NCBI RefSeq assembly: GCF_007830155.1
Contig: NZ_VLKY01000004.1
Location: forward strand, 124,001 to 188,000
Length of the DNA: 64,000 nt
Reading direction: 5' to 3'
From: Pseudomonas duriflava
GTDB lineage: Bacteria > Pseudomonadota > Gammaproteobacteria > Pseudomonadales > Pseudomonadaceae
Shown: positions 43,859 to 51,805 of the stretch, piece by piece
Position numbering within the stretch: position 1 is the stretch's first letter
How the letters are laid out: each line of letters opens with the position of its first letter
Made by a program: the position numbers and the translations under genes
The notes under the pieces: model-generated
Database searches by the model: none
What the model saw: only the letters and a program-made list of their open reading frames with translations
What the model was told of the DNA's origin: nothing

Positions 43859-43886
43859 ATATCCGAATTATTCATTTTACGGATAT
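43859..43886. promoter_or_regulatory. Inverted repeat in the finR-fpr gap, candidate FinR site
   Basis: ATATCCG and CGGATAT are separated by 14 AT-rich bases. The position between the divergent genes, near the finR start, is where a LysR protein would bind. Pattern-based inference. Confidence 0.5.
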
Positions 43887-44034
43887 TGTGGCCTTCTATA
43901 AAATTCCGCGCAAATGCGCTTGGTCGCGTCTTTTTGTTAAACCCGATCCAGAGCGGTCACACGTGCAGGTAGTCCCGCCTCCGCGAGACAGAGCCGGGCA
44001 GTAGCGTCTTTGGGCAGGTTATTAGGAGTTTTTC

Positions 44035-44814
44035 ATGAGCAATCTGTACACCGAGCGCGTCCTGAGCGTTCATCACTGGAACGACACGCTGTTTAGTTTC
44101 AAGACTACCCGTAATCCGGGCCTGCGTTTCGAAAATGGTCAGTTCGTTATGATTGGTCTGGAAACTGAAGGCGGCCGTCCTTTGATGCGCGCCTATAGTA
44201 TTGCCAGTCCCAATTATGAAGAGCATTTGGAGTTCTTCAGCATTAAGGTTCCGGATGGTCCGCTAACGTCTCGTTTGCAGCACCTGAAGGAAGGCGACAA
44301 CCTGATGGTAAGTCGCAAGCCTACCGGCACGCTGATCCTGAGTGACCTGAAGCCAGGCAAACACCTGTACCTGCTGAGCACTGGTACGGGCATGGCACCG
44401 TTCCTGAGCACTATTCAGGATCCGGAAACCTACGAGCGTTTCGAAAAGGTGATTCTGGTTCACGGCGTGCGTTATGTGAATGAGCTGGCCTATGCCGACT
44501 TCATTACCAAGGCTCTACCTGAGCACGAATACTTTGGCGATATGGTTCGCGACAAGCTGATTTATTACCCGCTCGTAACCCGTGAAGAGTTCCGTAACAT
44601 GGGCCGTCAGACTGATCTGATGCGCAGCGGCAAACTGTTCGAGGATATCGGCCTTCCGCCGATCAATCCGCAGGACGACCGCGCCATGATCTGTGGCAGC
44701 CCCAGCATGCTGGACGAAACCAGCGAAGTGCTGAACGAGTTCGGGCTGACTATTTCGCCGCGTATGGGCGACCCGGGCGACTACCTGATCGAACGCGCTT
44801 TCGTTGAGAAGTAA
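44035..44814 (+). CDS. fpr: Ferredoxin-NADP+ reductase Fpr
   Basis: Flavoenzyme moving electrons between NADPH and ferredoxin or flavodoxin, important for Fe-S upkeep in oxidative stress. The 259 residues begin MSNLYTERVLSVHHWNDTLF; the FAD site is RAYSIASPNYEE and the NADP site LLSTGTGMAPFLS. The C-terminus ending AFVEK is typical of the subclass IA/bacterial Fpr. TAGGAG ribosome site. Terminated by a strong hairpin. Confidence 0.96.
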   Translation: MSNLYTERVLSVHHWNDTLFSFKTTRNPGLRFENGQFVMIGLETEGGRPLMRAYSIASPNYEEHLEFFSIKVPDGPLTSRLQHLKEGDNLMVSRKPTGTLILSDLKPGKHLYLLSTGTGMAPFLSTIQDPETYERFEKVILVHGVRYVNELAYADFITKALPEHEYFGDMVRDKLIYYPLVTREEFRNMGRQTDLMRSGKLFEDIGLPPINPQDDRAMICGSPSMLDETSEVLNEFGLTISPRMGDPGDYLIERAFVEK

Positions 44815-44832
44815 GCGCCATCAGGTTTATCG

Positions 44833-44859
44833 AAACCCGCCTTCATGGCGGGTTTTTTT
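44833..44859 (+). terminator. fpr terminator
   Basis: AAACCCGCC-TTCAT-GGCGGGTTT followed by further Ts, 19 bases after the fpr stop. Confidence 0.9.
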
Positions 44860-44947
44860 GTGCCTGTACGCTTGTATCTGCAAGGCAGATACGCGTCTAG
44901 GGTAGCGCTGCAGAACTACTCTATAGGCCAGTTCTGTAGATAGACGC

Positions 44948-45652
44948 TCAGGATGTTGTGTCAGTCGGCTCGATATCCAGCACACGAATAATGCCCGATT
45001 CTGGATAGTGCCAATGTACGTCCACATCCCATAGCCGAACCCCGTAACGGCGCTCTGGCGATGGTATCTGATAGGCCGGGCGCGGATCTTGAGTCAGGCA
45101 TTGCTCGATCAGATCAGCCAAAGGCTCGCCTAGTCTTTGGCCGTGTTGCTCTGCTTGCAATCGAGCAGCGTCTGTCCAGCGTACTGGTATCACAGGAGGA
45201 GAGGCGTCCGCTATGGTGTTACAGGCCGCCGGAATGGCATCGGCATAAGGAACATAGGGTTTGATATCCAGTATGGGAGTGCCATCCAGCAAGTCGATGC
45301 CTGAAAGTCTCAAGCGGCCTGGTTCAATAGCATCCAATGTCACGACAGACTGACCAATACCGTTAGGGCGATGAGTGGCACGTGTCGCAAATACACCCAG
45401 CGAGCGGTTGCCGCCCAAACGTGGCGGGCGAACCTTCAAGCGGGGCTTTTCCTCCAGCGTCTGATGAAACAGGAACAGCAGCCAGACGTGACTGACCTGT
45501 TCGAGTCCCTGTACCGCGTCCGGGTGATCAAAGGGAGGCAGCAGTTCCAATACGCCGCGAGCGGCAGGTGCCAGGTGCGGCTGACGAGGAATGGCGAATT
45601 TCTCCTTGAAGCAGGAGCGGATATAGCCGATAGGGGAGACGCTGTAGGTCAT
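44948..45652 (-). CDS. trmO: tRNA (N6-threonylcarbamoyladenosine-37)-N6-methyltransferase TrmO
   Basis: Adds a methyl group to t6A37 of tRNA-Thr using SAM. The start MTYSVSPIGYIRSCFKEKF at 45652 gives 234 residues. The beta-barrel domain (about 1-140, RATHRPNGIGQSVV is the SAM-binding family signature) is followed by a C-terminal domain with LTQDPRPAYQ and YGVRLWDVDVHWHY. Formerly TsaA/YaeB. Confidence 0.92.
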   Translation of the reverse strand: MTYSVSPIGYIRSCFKEKFAIPRQPHLAPAARGVLELLPPFDHPDAVQGLEQVSHVWLLFLFHQTLEEKPRLKVRPPRLGGNRSLGVFATRATHRPNGIGQSVVTLDAIEPGRLRLSGIDLLDGTPILDIKPYVPYADAIPAACNTIADASPPVIPVRWTDAARLQAEQHGQRLGEPLADLIEQCLTQDPRPAYQIPSPERRYGVRLWDVDVHWHYPESGIIRVLDIEPTDTTS

Positions 45653-45693
45653 AGCGGGCTGCACAGGGAAACTGGCCCGCTATGTTACCTTGT

Positions 45694-45957
45694 TCAGGTA
45701 TGACCCTCACTCATGCGCTTGGAGGATGCCAGCTGGTTGCGGCGGACGCCTCGAACGTTCATGAAGGCCAGGCCTAATTGTAAGAGTATGAGGGCATAAG
45801 CTTGGGTATGAAGACCCCAGGTAACCCATAAGGCATTGCTGACAAGAAAACACCAGAATCCCATGTTGCGGCGATTTTCACGTTGAGAGGCTACCAGCCA
45901 GGCCGCGATCAGAGTCACGGCCATGGCAGGCCACTGCAGTAAATCAATGTAGTCCAT
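45694..45957 (-). CDS. Small membrane protein, unknown function
   Basis: 87 residues with three hydrophobic stretches (about 10-22, 33-48, 53-68) and a basic C-terminal tail (VRGVRRNQLASSKRM). The pattern of an aromatic-rich middle helix (MGFWCFLVSNALWVTWGLH) is reminiscent of half-SWEET/YgjV-like small membrane proteins, but I cannot assign a family. It lies between the metal ATPase gene and trmO on the same strand. Confidence 0.6.
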   Translation of the reverse strand: MDYIDLLQWPAMAVTLIAAWLVASQRENRRNMGFWCFLVSNALWVTWGLHTQAYALILLQLGLAFMNVRGVRRNQLASSKRMSEGHT

Positions 45958-46034
45958 GAACCATTCCTGCTAACAGACTTTATGCAGAGCGTTCTGTCCG
46001 CCAGGGAGTTCCTGCAGTACGTCGGCCGGCTGGG

Positions 46035-48281
46035 CTAACGATGGCGGATCAGCCTCAGGCCGTTTGCAACTACCAGCAGGCTGGTCCCCATGTCGGCAAA
46101 GACGGCCATCCAGAGCGTAGCTTCACCCATAAGCGTAAGAATCAGGAATATTGCCTTGATGCCCAATGCTAGTGCGATGTTCTGCATCAGAATCCGATAG
46201 GTGCTCCGAGAAAGGCGGATGAAGTCTGGCAACTTGCGCAGGTCATCGTCCATCAGTGCTACATCTGCCGTCTCGATAGCCGTATCGGTACCAGCAGCGC
46301 CCATGGCGAAGCCGATATTGGCCTGTGCTAGAGCAGGGGCGTCATTGATTCCATCGCCTACCATGCCGATGACCGCACTATTCTTTTGCTTTCGCTGCAG
46401 AATTGAAAGTTTGTCCTCAGGCAATAACGACCCATGTGCCTCATCAATTCCTACTTGTTCGGCAATACGGCTAACGCTGTGCGGATTATCGCCACTGAGT
46501 ACCATGGTTTTCACGCCTAGTGCATGAAGAGCTGCGATGGCTTCACGGCTGGTTTCCCTAACTTGGTCAGCGATGACAAACAACGCGAGTACCTGTTGTT
46601 CATCAGCAAGCGCCACTACGCTTTGACCTTTCTGCTCCAACTCTTCGATGCGCTGCCAGAGACTATGGGAAGCCAACCCCAGGCTCTCCAGCAGGCGACG
46701 ATTGCCCAGAAAATAGACCTGATCACTGATGCGGCCCTGAACGCCTTGCCCTGGCCGAGCCGCAAACTCCTTTACCTCCTTCACGGCCATGCCTTCTTTT
46801 AATAAGGCATGGCTAAGGGCTTGGGAGATCGGGTGATCTGAGCGCGCAGACAGGCTGGCGGCCCATTCCAATGCGGCACGGTCGTGCTCCGTTAGCAAAA
46901 TACGCTCGACCACATGCGGTTTACCTTGCGTAAGCGTGCCGGTCTTGTCGAGAGCAATCCACTGGAGCAAGCGGCCTTGCTCCAGAAACGTTCCACCTTT
47001 TACTAGAATTCCTCGACGTGCCGCAGCCGACAGTCCGCTGACAATCGTGACCGGTGTTGAGATAACAAGGGCGCATGGGCAGGCAATGACAAGTAATACC
47101 AGCCCTTTATAAAGCCAGTCCAGCCATCCACCCCAACCAAACAGGGGCGGAAAGATAGCTATTGCCATAGCGATCAGAACGACGGCAGGAGTGTAGATGC
47201 GAGAGAAGCGATCGACGAATCGTTGAGTAGGCGCGCGGACCCCTTGGGCTTGTTCTACGGCATGGATGATGCGGGCCAGGGTGCTGTCGTCTGCGCGGCG
47301 AGTAACACGGTACTCCAGACTGCCTTCGCCGTTAATGGTGCCGGCAAACAATCTATCACCGGGCACCTTGTCGACCGGTAGGCTCTCTCCCGTAATAGGT
47401 GCCTGATTGACGCTTGAATGGCCCGTTTCTACCTGTCCATCCAGCGCAATCCGCTCCCCGGGCTTTACCCGGACGAGAGCATCCAGCTTAACGTCTTTGG
47501 CCGGTAGCGTAGACCAGGTTCCATTCGCGTGACGCACCGTCGCGCTTTCCGGAGCGAGGGCCATCAGTCCCTGAATAGCAGTCCGGGCGCGATCCAGTGA
47601 CTGCGCTTCAATCACTTCAGCTATAGCGAACAGCACACTGACCATGGCCGCTTCAGGCCAGTGACCAATCAACAACGCACCGGTCACTGCAATGCTCATC
47701 AGGGCATTGATATTAAGAGTGCAGTGCTTGATGGCAATCCAGCCTTTGCGGTATGCCGGCACTCCAGCCATGGCAATGGCCAGCAGAGCCAGTAGTGCTA
47801 CGGCAATTTCAGGTACGCCGCCCAGCCACTCGCATACTTCCGCTGCCAGGGCTGCGATCAAACCTGCACCCAATGGCCACCACGATTTTTTCGCTGGGAT
47901 TGGGGTGGCTTGTTTATCGCGTTGCCCTGTCTCAACGGCTTGCATGCCCAGTCGGCTGATTTGAGCTTTTAACGGCTCGGCATCGGCGTAGCGATGGCGA
48001 ACCCGTAGAACGCGTTGCATGAGGTTGAACTCAAGCGCTTCGACGGCGTCCAGCTTGGCAAATGCATCACGGATAAGACGCTCTTCAGTAGGGCAGTCCA
48101 TAGCTTCGATACGTAGGCTTACCCAATGCGAACGGTTTGTAGCCTTAGGTTCGGCGATACCTTGCAGGCTGTTGGAAGCAGGTGAAAGAGAAGGCCCTGA
48201 GTGGCTGCCGCAGCAGGTTTTCTCCTGAGGCTCACAGCAGGAAGACGGTTTGGGTCCACAGCAGGATGACTCATGCACCAT
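46035..48281 (-). CDS. cadA: Cd2+/Zn2+/Pb2+-exporting P1B-type ATPase
   Basis: Pumps heavy-metal cations out of the cytoplasm. From the ATG at 48281 (TGGAGG upstream) it has 748 residues. Three Cys-Cys pairs lie in the first 30 residues (ESSCCGP, SSCCEP, KTCCGS), then a ferredoxin-like metal domain where the usual CxxC is reduced to MDCPTEE. Core motifs: TGES actuator, CPC in VIACPCALVIS, phosphorylated Asp445 in DKTGTLT, nucleotide-binding SDHPISQAL, and GDGINDAPALAQAN. Divergent from its MerR regulator, with which it shares a promoter region. Confidence 0.92.
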   Translation of the reverse strand: MVHESSCCGPKPSSCCEPQEKTCCGSHSGPSLSPASNSLQGIAEPKATNRSHWVSLRIEAMDCPTEERLIRDAFAKLDAVEALEFNLMQRVLRVRHRYADAEPLKAQISRLGMQAVETGQRDKQATPIPAKKSWWPLGAGLIAALAAEVCEWLGGVPEIAVALLALLAIAMAGVPAYRKGWIAIKHCTLNINALMSIAVTGALLIGHWPEAAMVSVLFAIAEVIEAQSLDRARTAIQGLMALAPESATVRHANGTWSTLPAKDVKLDALVRVKPGERIALDGQVETGHSSVNQAPITGESLPVDKVPGDRLFAGTINGEGSLEYRVTRRADDSTLARIIHAVEQAQGVRAPTQRFVDRFSRIYTPAVVLIAMAIAIFPPLFGWGGWLDWLYKGLVLLVIACPCALVISTPVTIVSGLSAAARRGILVKGGTFLEQGRLLQWIALDKTGTLTQGKPHVVERILLTEHDRAALEWAASLSARSDHPISQALSHALLKEGMAVKEVKEFAARPGQGVQGRISDQVYFLGNRRLLESLGLASHSLWQRIEELEQKGQSVVALADEQQVLALFVIADQVRETSREAIAALHALGVKTMVLSGDNPHSVSRIAEQVGIDEAHGSLLPEDKLSILQRKQKNSAVIGMVGDGINDAPALAQANIGFAMGAAGTDTAIETADVALMDDDLRKLPDFIRLSRSTYRILMQNIALALGIKAIFLILTLMGEATLWMAVFADMGTSLLVVANGLRLIRHR

Positions 48282-48309
48282 GACAACCTCCATTGACAGT
48301 AAGGTTTTC

Positions 48310-48340
48310 ATTGCACACCCTGTAGCTACTACAGAGTCAA
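48310..48340 (-). promoter_or_regulatory. MerR-type promoter of cadA with CadR dyad
   Basis: On the minus strand, TTGACT (-35) and TGCAAT (-10) are 19 bp apart, the over-long spacing of MerR-controlled promoters. The spacer holds the dyad CTGTAG-CTA-CTACAG, close to the known CadR box of P. putida. Metal-bound CadR should bend this spacer and switch on cadA, whose ATG is 28 bp downstream. Confidence 0.82.
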
Positions 48341-48350
48341 GGAGTAAGTG

Positions 48351-48815
48351 ATGAAAATTGGTGAATTAGCCAGTCGCACAGGATGCTCCGTCGAAACGAT
48401 TCGGTATTACGAGCGCGAAGGGCTATTGCCTGCCGCCGTTCGCACGGCGGGCAATTATCGACACTATAGCGACGCGCATCTGGAGCGGCTGACCTTTATC
48501 CGGCACTGTCGCTCACTGGACATGACACAGGGCGAGATTCGCTCCTTATTACAGTTGCGGGACCAGCCTGAGCCGGATTGTTGTCGGGTTAATGAGCTGA
48601 TCGATGATCATATTCACCATGTAGAGGTGAGGATTCGAGAGCTGACCGACCTGCGTAGGCAACTGACCGAGTTGCGTCAGCACTGCTCGGGGAGGATGCC
48701 TAGCGATGCCTGCGGGATCATTCGCGAGTTAGAACAGCCAGCCGGGCAGTCAATATTGGGCGAGGCGTGTAGTCAGGCGGGGCATGATCATGTCCCGGGA
48801 GTGCATAGACGCTAG
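48351..48815 (+). CDS. cadR: MerR-family metal-responsive regulator CadR
   Basis: 154 residues: N-terminal MerR winged helix (MKIGELASRTGCSVETIRYYEREGLL in pieces), dimer coiled coil (about 85-120) and a metal-binding C-terminal region. Candidate metal ligands are Cys77/78 (PDCCRVN), Cys112 (QHCSG), Cys119 (DACGI) and the His-containing tail GHDHVPGVHRR. This fits Cd/Pb/Zn sensors of the CadR group. The ATG at 48351 has AAGGAG upstream; a GTG one codon before is less likely. Confidence 0.87.
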   Translation: MKIGELASRTGCSVETIRYYEREGLLPAAVRTAGNYRHYSDAHLERLTFIRHCRSLDMTQGEIRSLLQLRDQPEPDCCRVNELIDDHIHHVEVRIRELTDLRRQLTELRQHCSGRMPSDACGIIRELEQPAGQSILGEACSQAGHDHVPGVHRR

Positions 48816-48894
48816 CTCAGGATAAATAGTGCCTAGATGTGAGGATTGTTTGCAAGAAGCGATAGGCGCAGCGCACGGCACCGTTTGTTTCCAT

Positions 48895-48919
48895 AAAAAA
48901 GCCCTGCAATCGCAGGGCT
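48895..48919 (-). terminator. rimO terminator
   Basis: AGCCCTGC-GATT-GCAGGGCT followed by TTTTT on the minus strand, 21 bases after the rimO stop. Confidence 0.88.
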
Positions 48920-48939
48920 CTTCGTGGATCAAGACCGGC

Positions 48940-50265
48940 TTATAGCGTCTCGGCCCATAGATCGTACTCGTCCGCATCGGTCACACGAACCCAGACCTTA
49001 TCGCCGGGCTTCAAATCGTGCTCTCTGTTGACGTACACGTTGCCGTCGATCTCCGGTGCATCGGCATAGGAGCGGCCAATAGCGCCTTGTTCATCGACCT
49101 CATCAATCAGTACTTCGATTTCCTGGCCAACCTTCAATTGCAGGCGAGCCGCGGAGATGGCCTGCTGATGCGCCATGAAGCGCTCCCAACGATCCTGCTT
49201 TACATCATCTGGAACAGCACCTTCCAGCTCGTTGGCTGGCGCGCCCTCTACAGGGGAGTATTGGAAGCAGCCAACGCGATCCAGCTGAGCTTCGGTCAGC
49301 CAGTTCAGCAAGTATTGGAAGTCTTCTTCCGTCTCGCCGGGGAAGCCAACGATAAAGGTAGAGCGGATGGTGAGTTCAGGGCAGATCTCACGCCACTTCT
49401 TGATACGCGCCAGGGTTCGGTCTTCGAAGGCCGGACGCTTCATGGCTTTGAGTACCTTGGGACTGGCATGCTGGAAAGGAATATCCAGATACGGGAGGAT
49501 CTTCCCTTCAGCCATCAGCGGAATGATGTCGTCCACGTTCGGGTAGGGGTAGACGTAATGCATACGCACCCAGACACCCATGCTACTCAAGGCCTCGCAT
49601 AACTCCAGCATCCGGGTCTTGACCGGTTGGCCGTTCCAGAAACCGGTACGGTATTTGAGGTCTACGCCATAGGCGCTGGTGTCCTGCGAGATGACCAGCA
49701 GTTCTTTCACGCCGGCCTTAACCAGGCGCTGTGCCTCGTCGAGCACGTCACCGATCGGGCGGCTGACCAGATCGCCACGCATGGACGGGATAATGCAGAA
49801 GCTGCAGCGATGATTACAGCCTTCGGAAATCTTGAGATAGGCATAGTGACGCGGGGTCAGCTTGATACCTTGCGGCGGAACCAAATCGATCAGCGGGTTG
49901 TGATCGCGTCTGGGCGGAACCACTTCATGGACAGCCGTCACGACCTGCTCGTACTGCTGCGGGCCGGTAACAGCCAATACACTTGGATGCACGTCACGAA
50001 TCGCTGACTCTTCAACGCCCATGCAGCCGGTTACGATGACTCGGCCGTTTTCAGCCAAGGCCTCGCCAATTACTTCCAGGGACTCGGCCTTGGCGCTATC
50101 GATGAAGCCGCAGGTATTGACCACTACCACGTCAGCATCCTCGTACGTAGGGACAACCTCGTAACCTTCCATGCGAAGCTGGGTCAGGATGCGTTCGGAG
50201 TCGACCAGGGCTTTAGGGCAGCCGAGGCTGACGAAGCCGACTTTAGGCGTGGCGGGGGTGGACAT
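48940..50265 (-). CDS. rimO: Ribosomal protein uS12 methylthiotransferase RimO
   Basis: Radical-SAM enzyme that methylthiolates Asp89 of ribosomal protein S12. The 441 residues have the N-terminal UPF0004 domain with three cluster-ligand cysteines ([29 protein letters not shown]), the radical SAM motif CNHRCSFC at about 150, and a C-terminal TRAM domain (about 370-440). The start [18 protein letters not shown] has TGAGGTTAGCC upstream. Confidence 0.96.
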   Translation of the reverse strand: MSTPATPKVGFVSLGCPKALVDSERILTQLRMEGYEVVPTYEDADVVVVNTCGFIDSAKAESLEVIGEALAENGRVIVTGCMGVEESAIRDVHPSVLAVTGPQQYEQVVTAVHEVVPPRRDHNPLIDLVPPQGIKLTPRHYAYLKISEGCNHRCSFCIIPSMRGDLVSRPIGDVLDEAQRLVKAGVKELLVISQDTSAYGVDLKYRTGFWNGQPVKTRMLELCEALSSMGVWVRMHYVYPYPNVDDIIPLMAEGKILPYLDIPFQHASPKVLKAMKRPAFEDRTLARIKKWREICPELTIRSTFIVGFPGETEEDFQYLLNWLTEAQLDRVGCFQYSPVEGAPANELEGAVPDDVKQDRWERFMAHQQAISAARLQLKVGQEIEVLIDEVDEQGAIGRSYADAPEIDGNVYVNREHDLKPGDKVWVRVTDADEYDLWAETL

Positions 50266-50738
50266 GGCTAACCTCAGAAGGTGCGCAGAACGCGCAGCTG
50301 ATCAAAAAACGCGCGATTTTATCTGCGGGGGCCCTACCTGAGAAGAGGCACGACTGGCTTTTATGCCTACTTCAGGGGTAGTTGGTCTGATTTCTGTCAG
50401 TAAAGCACTTCTCTATGACGTTTTTAGCGATTTACTTGGGTGCCTGCCAGAGGAGCGCTATTTTTCCAGGTTAGCGGATTTTGTTGTGACACAACATTAA
50501 GAGGCTTGGATAGTGTCTCGTTCTGCTTCTCACATTGCCTGTCCAGAAGCAAACTCTAGGTGGAAGCGCTATCACTAAAGGATAGGTTTGTTTCTACGTA
50601 TGCGCGTCTGTTCCGTTTCAATGTAGATCAGATAGTAACCCTATACCGGCTTTGTAACCGCTCTGCTGTCTGCACGGAACTCACGCAGGGGAATGATGCT
50701 CCGTTTAGAAGCCGCTTGGCGTGGAATTGGAGATCATC
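50266..50738. other. 473-bp non-coding gap with a 15-bp palindrome
   Basis: No convincing gene is seen on either strand between rimO and the reductase. The one clear element is the perfect dyad TGTTGTG-A-CACAACA at 50482-50496, a plausible transcription-factor site about 240 bp upstream of the reductase start. The rest looks like promoter and leader DNA. Confidence 0.6.
50482..50496. promoter_or_regulatory. Perfect palindrome, candidate operator
   Basis: TGTTGTGACACAACA, arms of 7 bp around one A. I do not recognise a regulator for it. Confidence 0.5.
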
Positions 50739-50760
50739 ATGACAACACGTCGTCGCTTCA
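50739..50760 (+). other. Out-of-frame start of a twin-arginine signal
   Basis: An ATG at 50739, preceded by GGAG at a normal distance, encodes MTTRRRF. Reading one base further (skipping A50760) it continues in the frame of the aldo/keto reductase as LQYSLGASSALML, giving TRRRFLQ, a textbook Tat motif. In the sequence as given the frames do not join. Confidence 0.8.
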
Positions 50761-51651
50761 TTGCAGTACTCCCTTGGCGCATCTTCCGCTCTGATGCTGA
50801 GTACATGGCTGCCGCGCCTCAGCTTGGCCGATACGATGATGCTCAAGCGCCAGATTCCGACTACAGGCGAGCAGATTCCTATCATCGGTCTGGGCACGGC
50901 CGATGTGTTTAATGTTGACAGTACGCCTGAAGCGCTCAAGCCGCTGGCACAGGTACTGGATCGATTGTTTGGTGCGGGCGGTACGGTTATTGATACCGCG
51001 CCCAGCTACGTGAAGTCGCAAGGTGTAGTTGGCACCCTTCTGGCGCAACAGGGACGGGCGGATCAGGCATTTCTGGCGACCAAGGTCGAAGGACAGGAAA
51101 CCAGCATCGCTGACATCGAGGCGGAAATGAAGGATCTGCAGGGTGCCAAAATCGACCTGCTCCAAGTGCACAGTATGATCAACTTCAACACGGTAATGCC
51201 GTTTTTGCGAGAAATGAAGCAGCAGGGCCAAGTGCGCTACATAGGCATTACTCATCACTCGGAACGGGCCCAGGACGAGATGATCAAGCTGGTAGAAAAG
51301 GAGCCTATGGATTTTGTGCAGATCAACCTGAACACCCGCGATACAGCAGCGGAGAAGCGTCTTCTGCCGTTATGTCAAGACAAGGGTGTGGCTGTTATGA
51401 TCAATCGTCCTTTTCTGGATGGTCAACTGTTTCGGGTAGTAGAAGGCAAGCCGGTCCCCGAATTCGCGGCCGAAATCGGCTGCACGTCGTGGGCGGAATT
51501 GATGATCAAATATATTATTTCTCATCCCTCCGTTACGTGTGTTATTCCAGCGACTTCAAAGCCTGAGCATATGGCAGAAAACGCGGCGGCTGGCAGTGGC
51601 GTGCTGCCTGACGAGCCCATGCGCCGCCGCATCGCCGCTTATTTCGAATAA
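50761..51651 (+). CDS. Aldo/keto reductase, Tat signal interrupted by a frameshift
   Basis: The open frame begins at a TTG (50761); an ATG pair at 50836/50839 would give a 271-272 residue enzyme without signal. The AKR catalytic set is recognisable: Asp and Tyr in DTAPSYVKS, Lys in TKVEGQ, and His in LLQVHSM, with a C-terminal cofactor region (VTCVIPATSKPEHMAENA). The region before it encodes a hydrophobic stretch and LPRLSLAD, the rest of a Tat signal whose first seven codons lie one frame away. The intact gene would export a folded reductase to the periplasm; as given, export is lost. Substrate unknown. Confidence 0.8.
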   Translation: MQYSLGASSALMLSTWLPRLSLADTMMLKRQIPTTGEQIPIIGLGTADVFNVDSTPEALKPLAQVLDRLFGAGGTVIDTAPSYVKSQGVVGTLLAQQGRADQAFLATKVEGQETSIADIEAEMKDLQGAKIDLLQVHSMINFNTVMPFLREMKQQGQVRYIGITHHSERAQDEMIKLVEKEPMDFVQINLNTRDTAAEKRLLPLCQDKGVAVMINRPFLDGQLFRVVEGKPVPEFAAEIGCTSWAELMIKYIISHPSVTCVIPATSKPEHMAENAAAGSGVLPDEPMRRRIAAYFE

Positions 51652-51805
51652 GTTTGATAAAGGAAAAACCGCTCTATTTAGGGCAGGTACAGGGCTGAAA
51701 TGCCAAAAACCTGCCATAGTGCATGGGCTTTTATGGTCGCTCGCACTTGATCCTGCCGCCACATCGGAGCAGGATGCGCCCGTTTCGATGAGCCCGGAGT
51801 CTTGA

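Noticed and set aside
49018-49602. 194-codon plus-strand frame inside rimO
   Set aside because: Antisense to the radical SAM and TRAM region of rimO; no family features.
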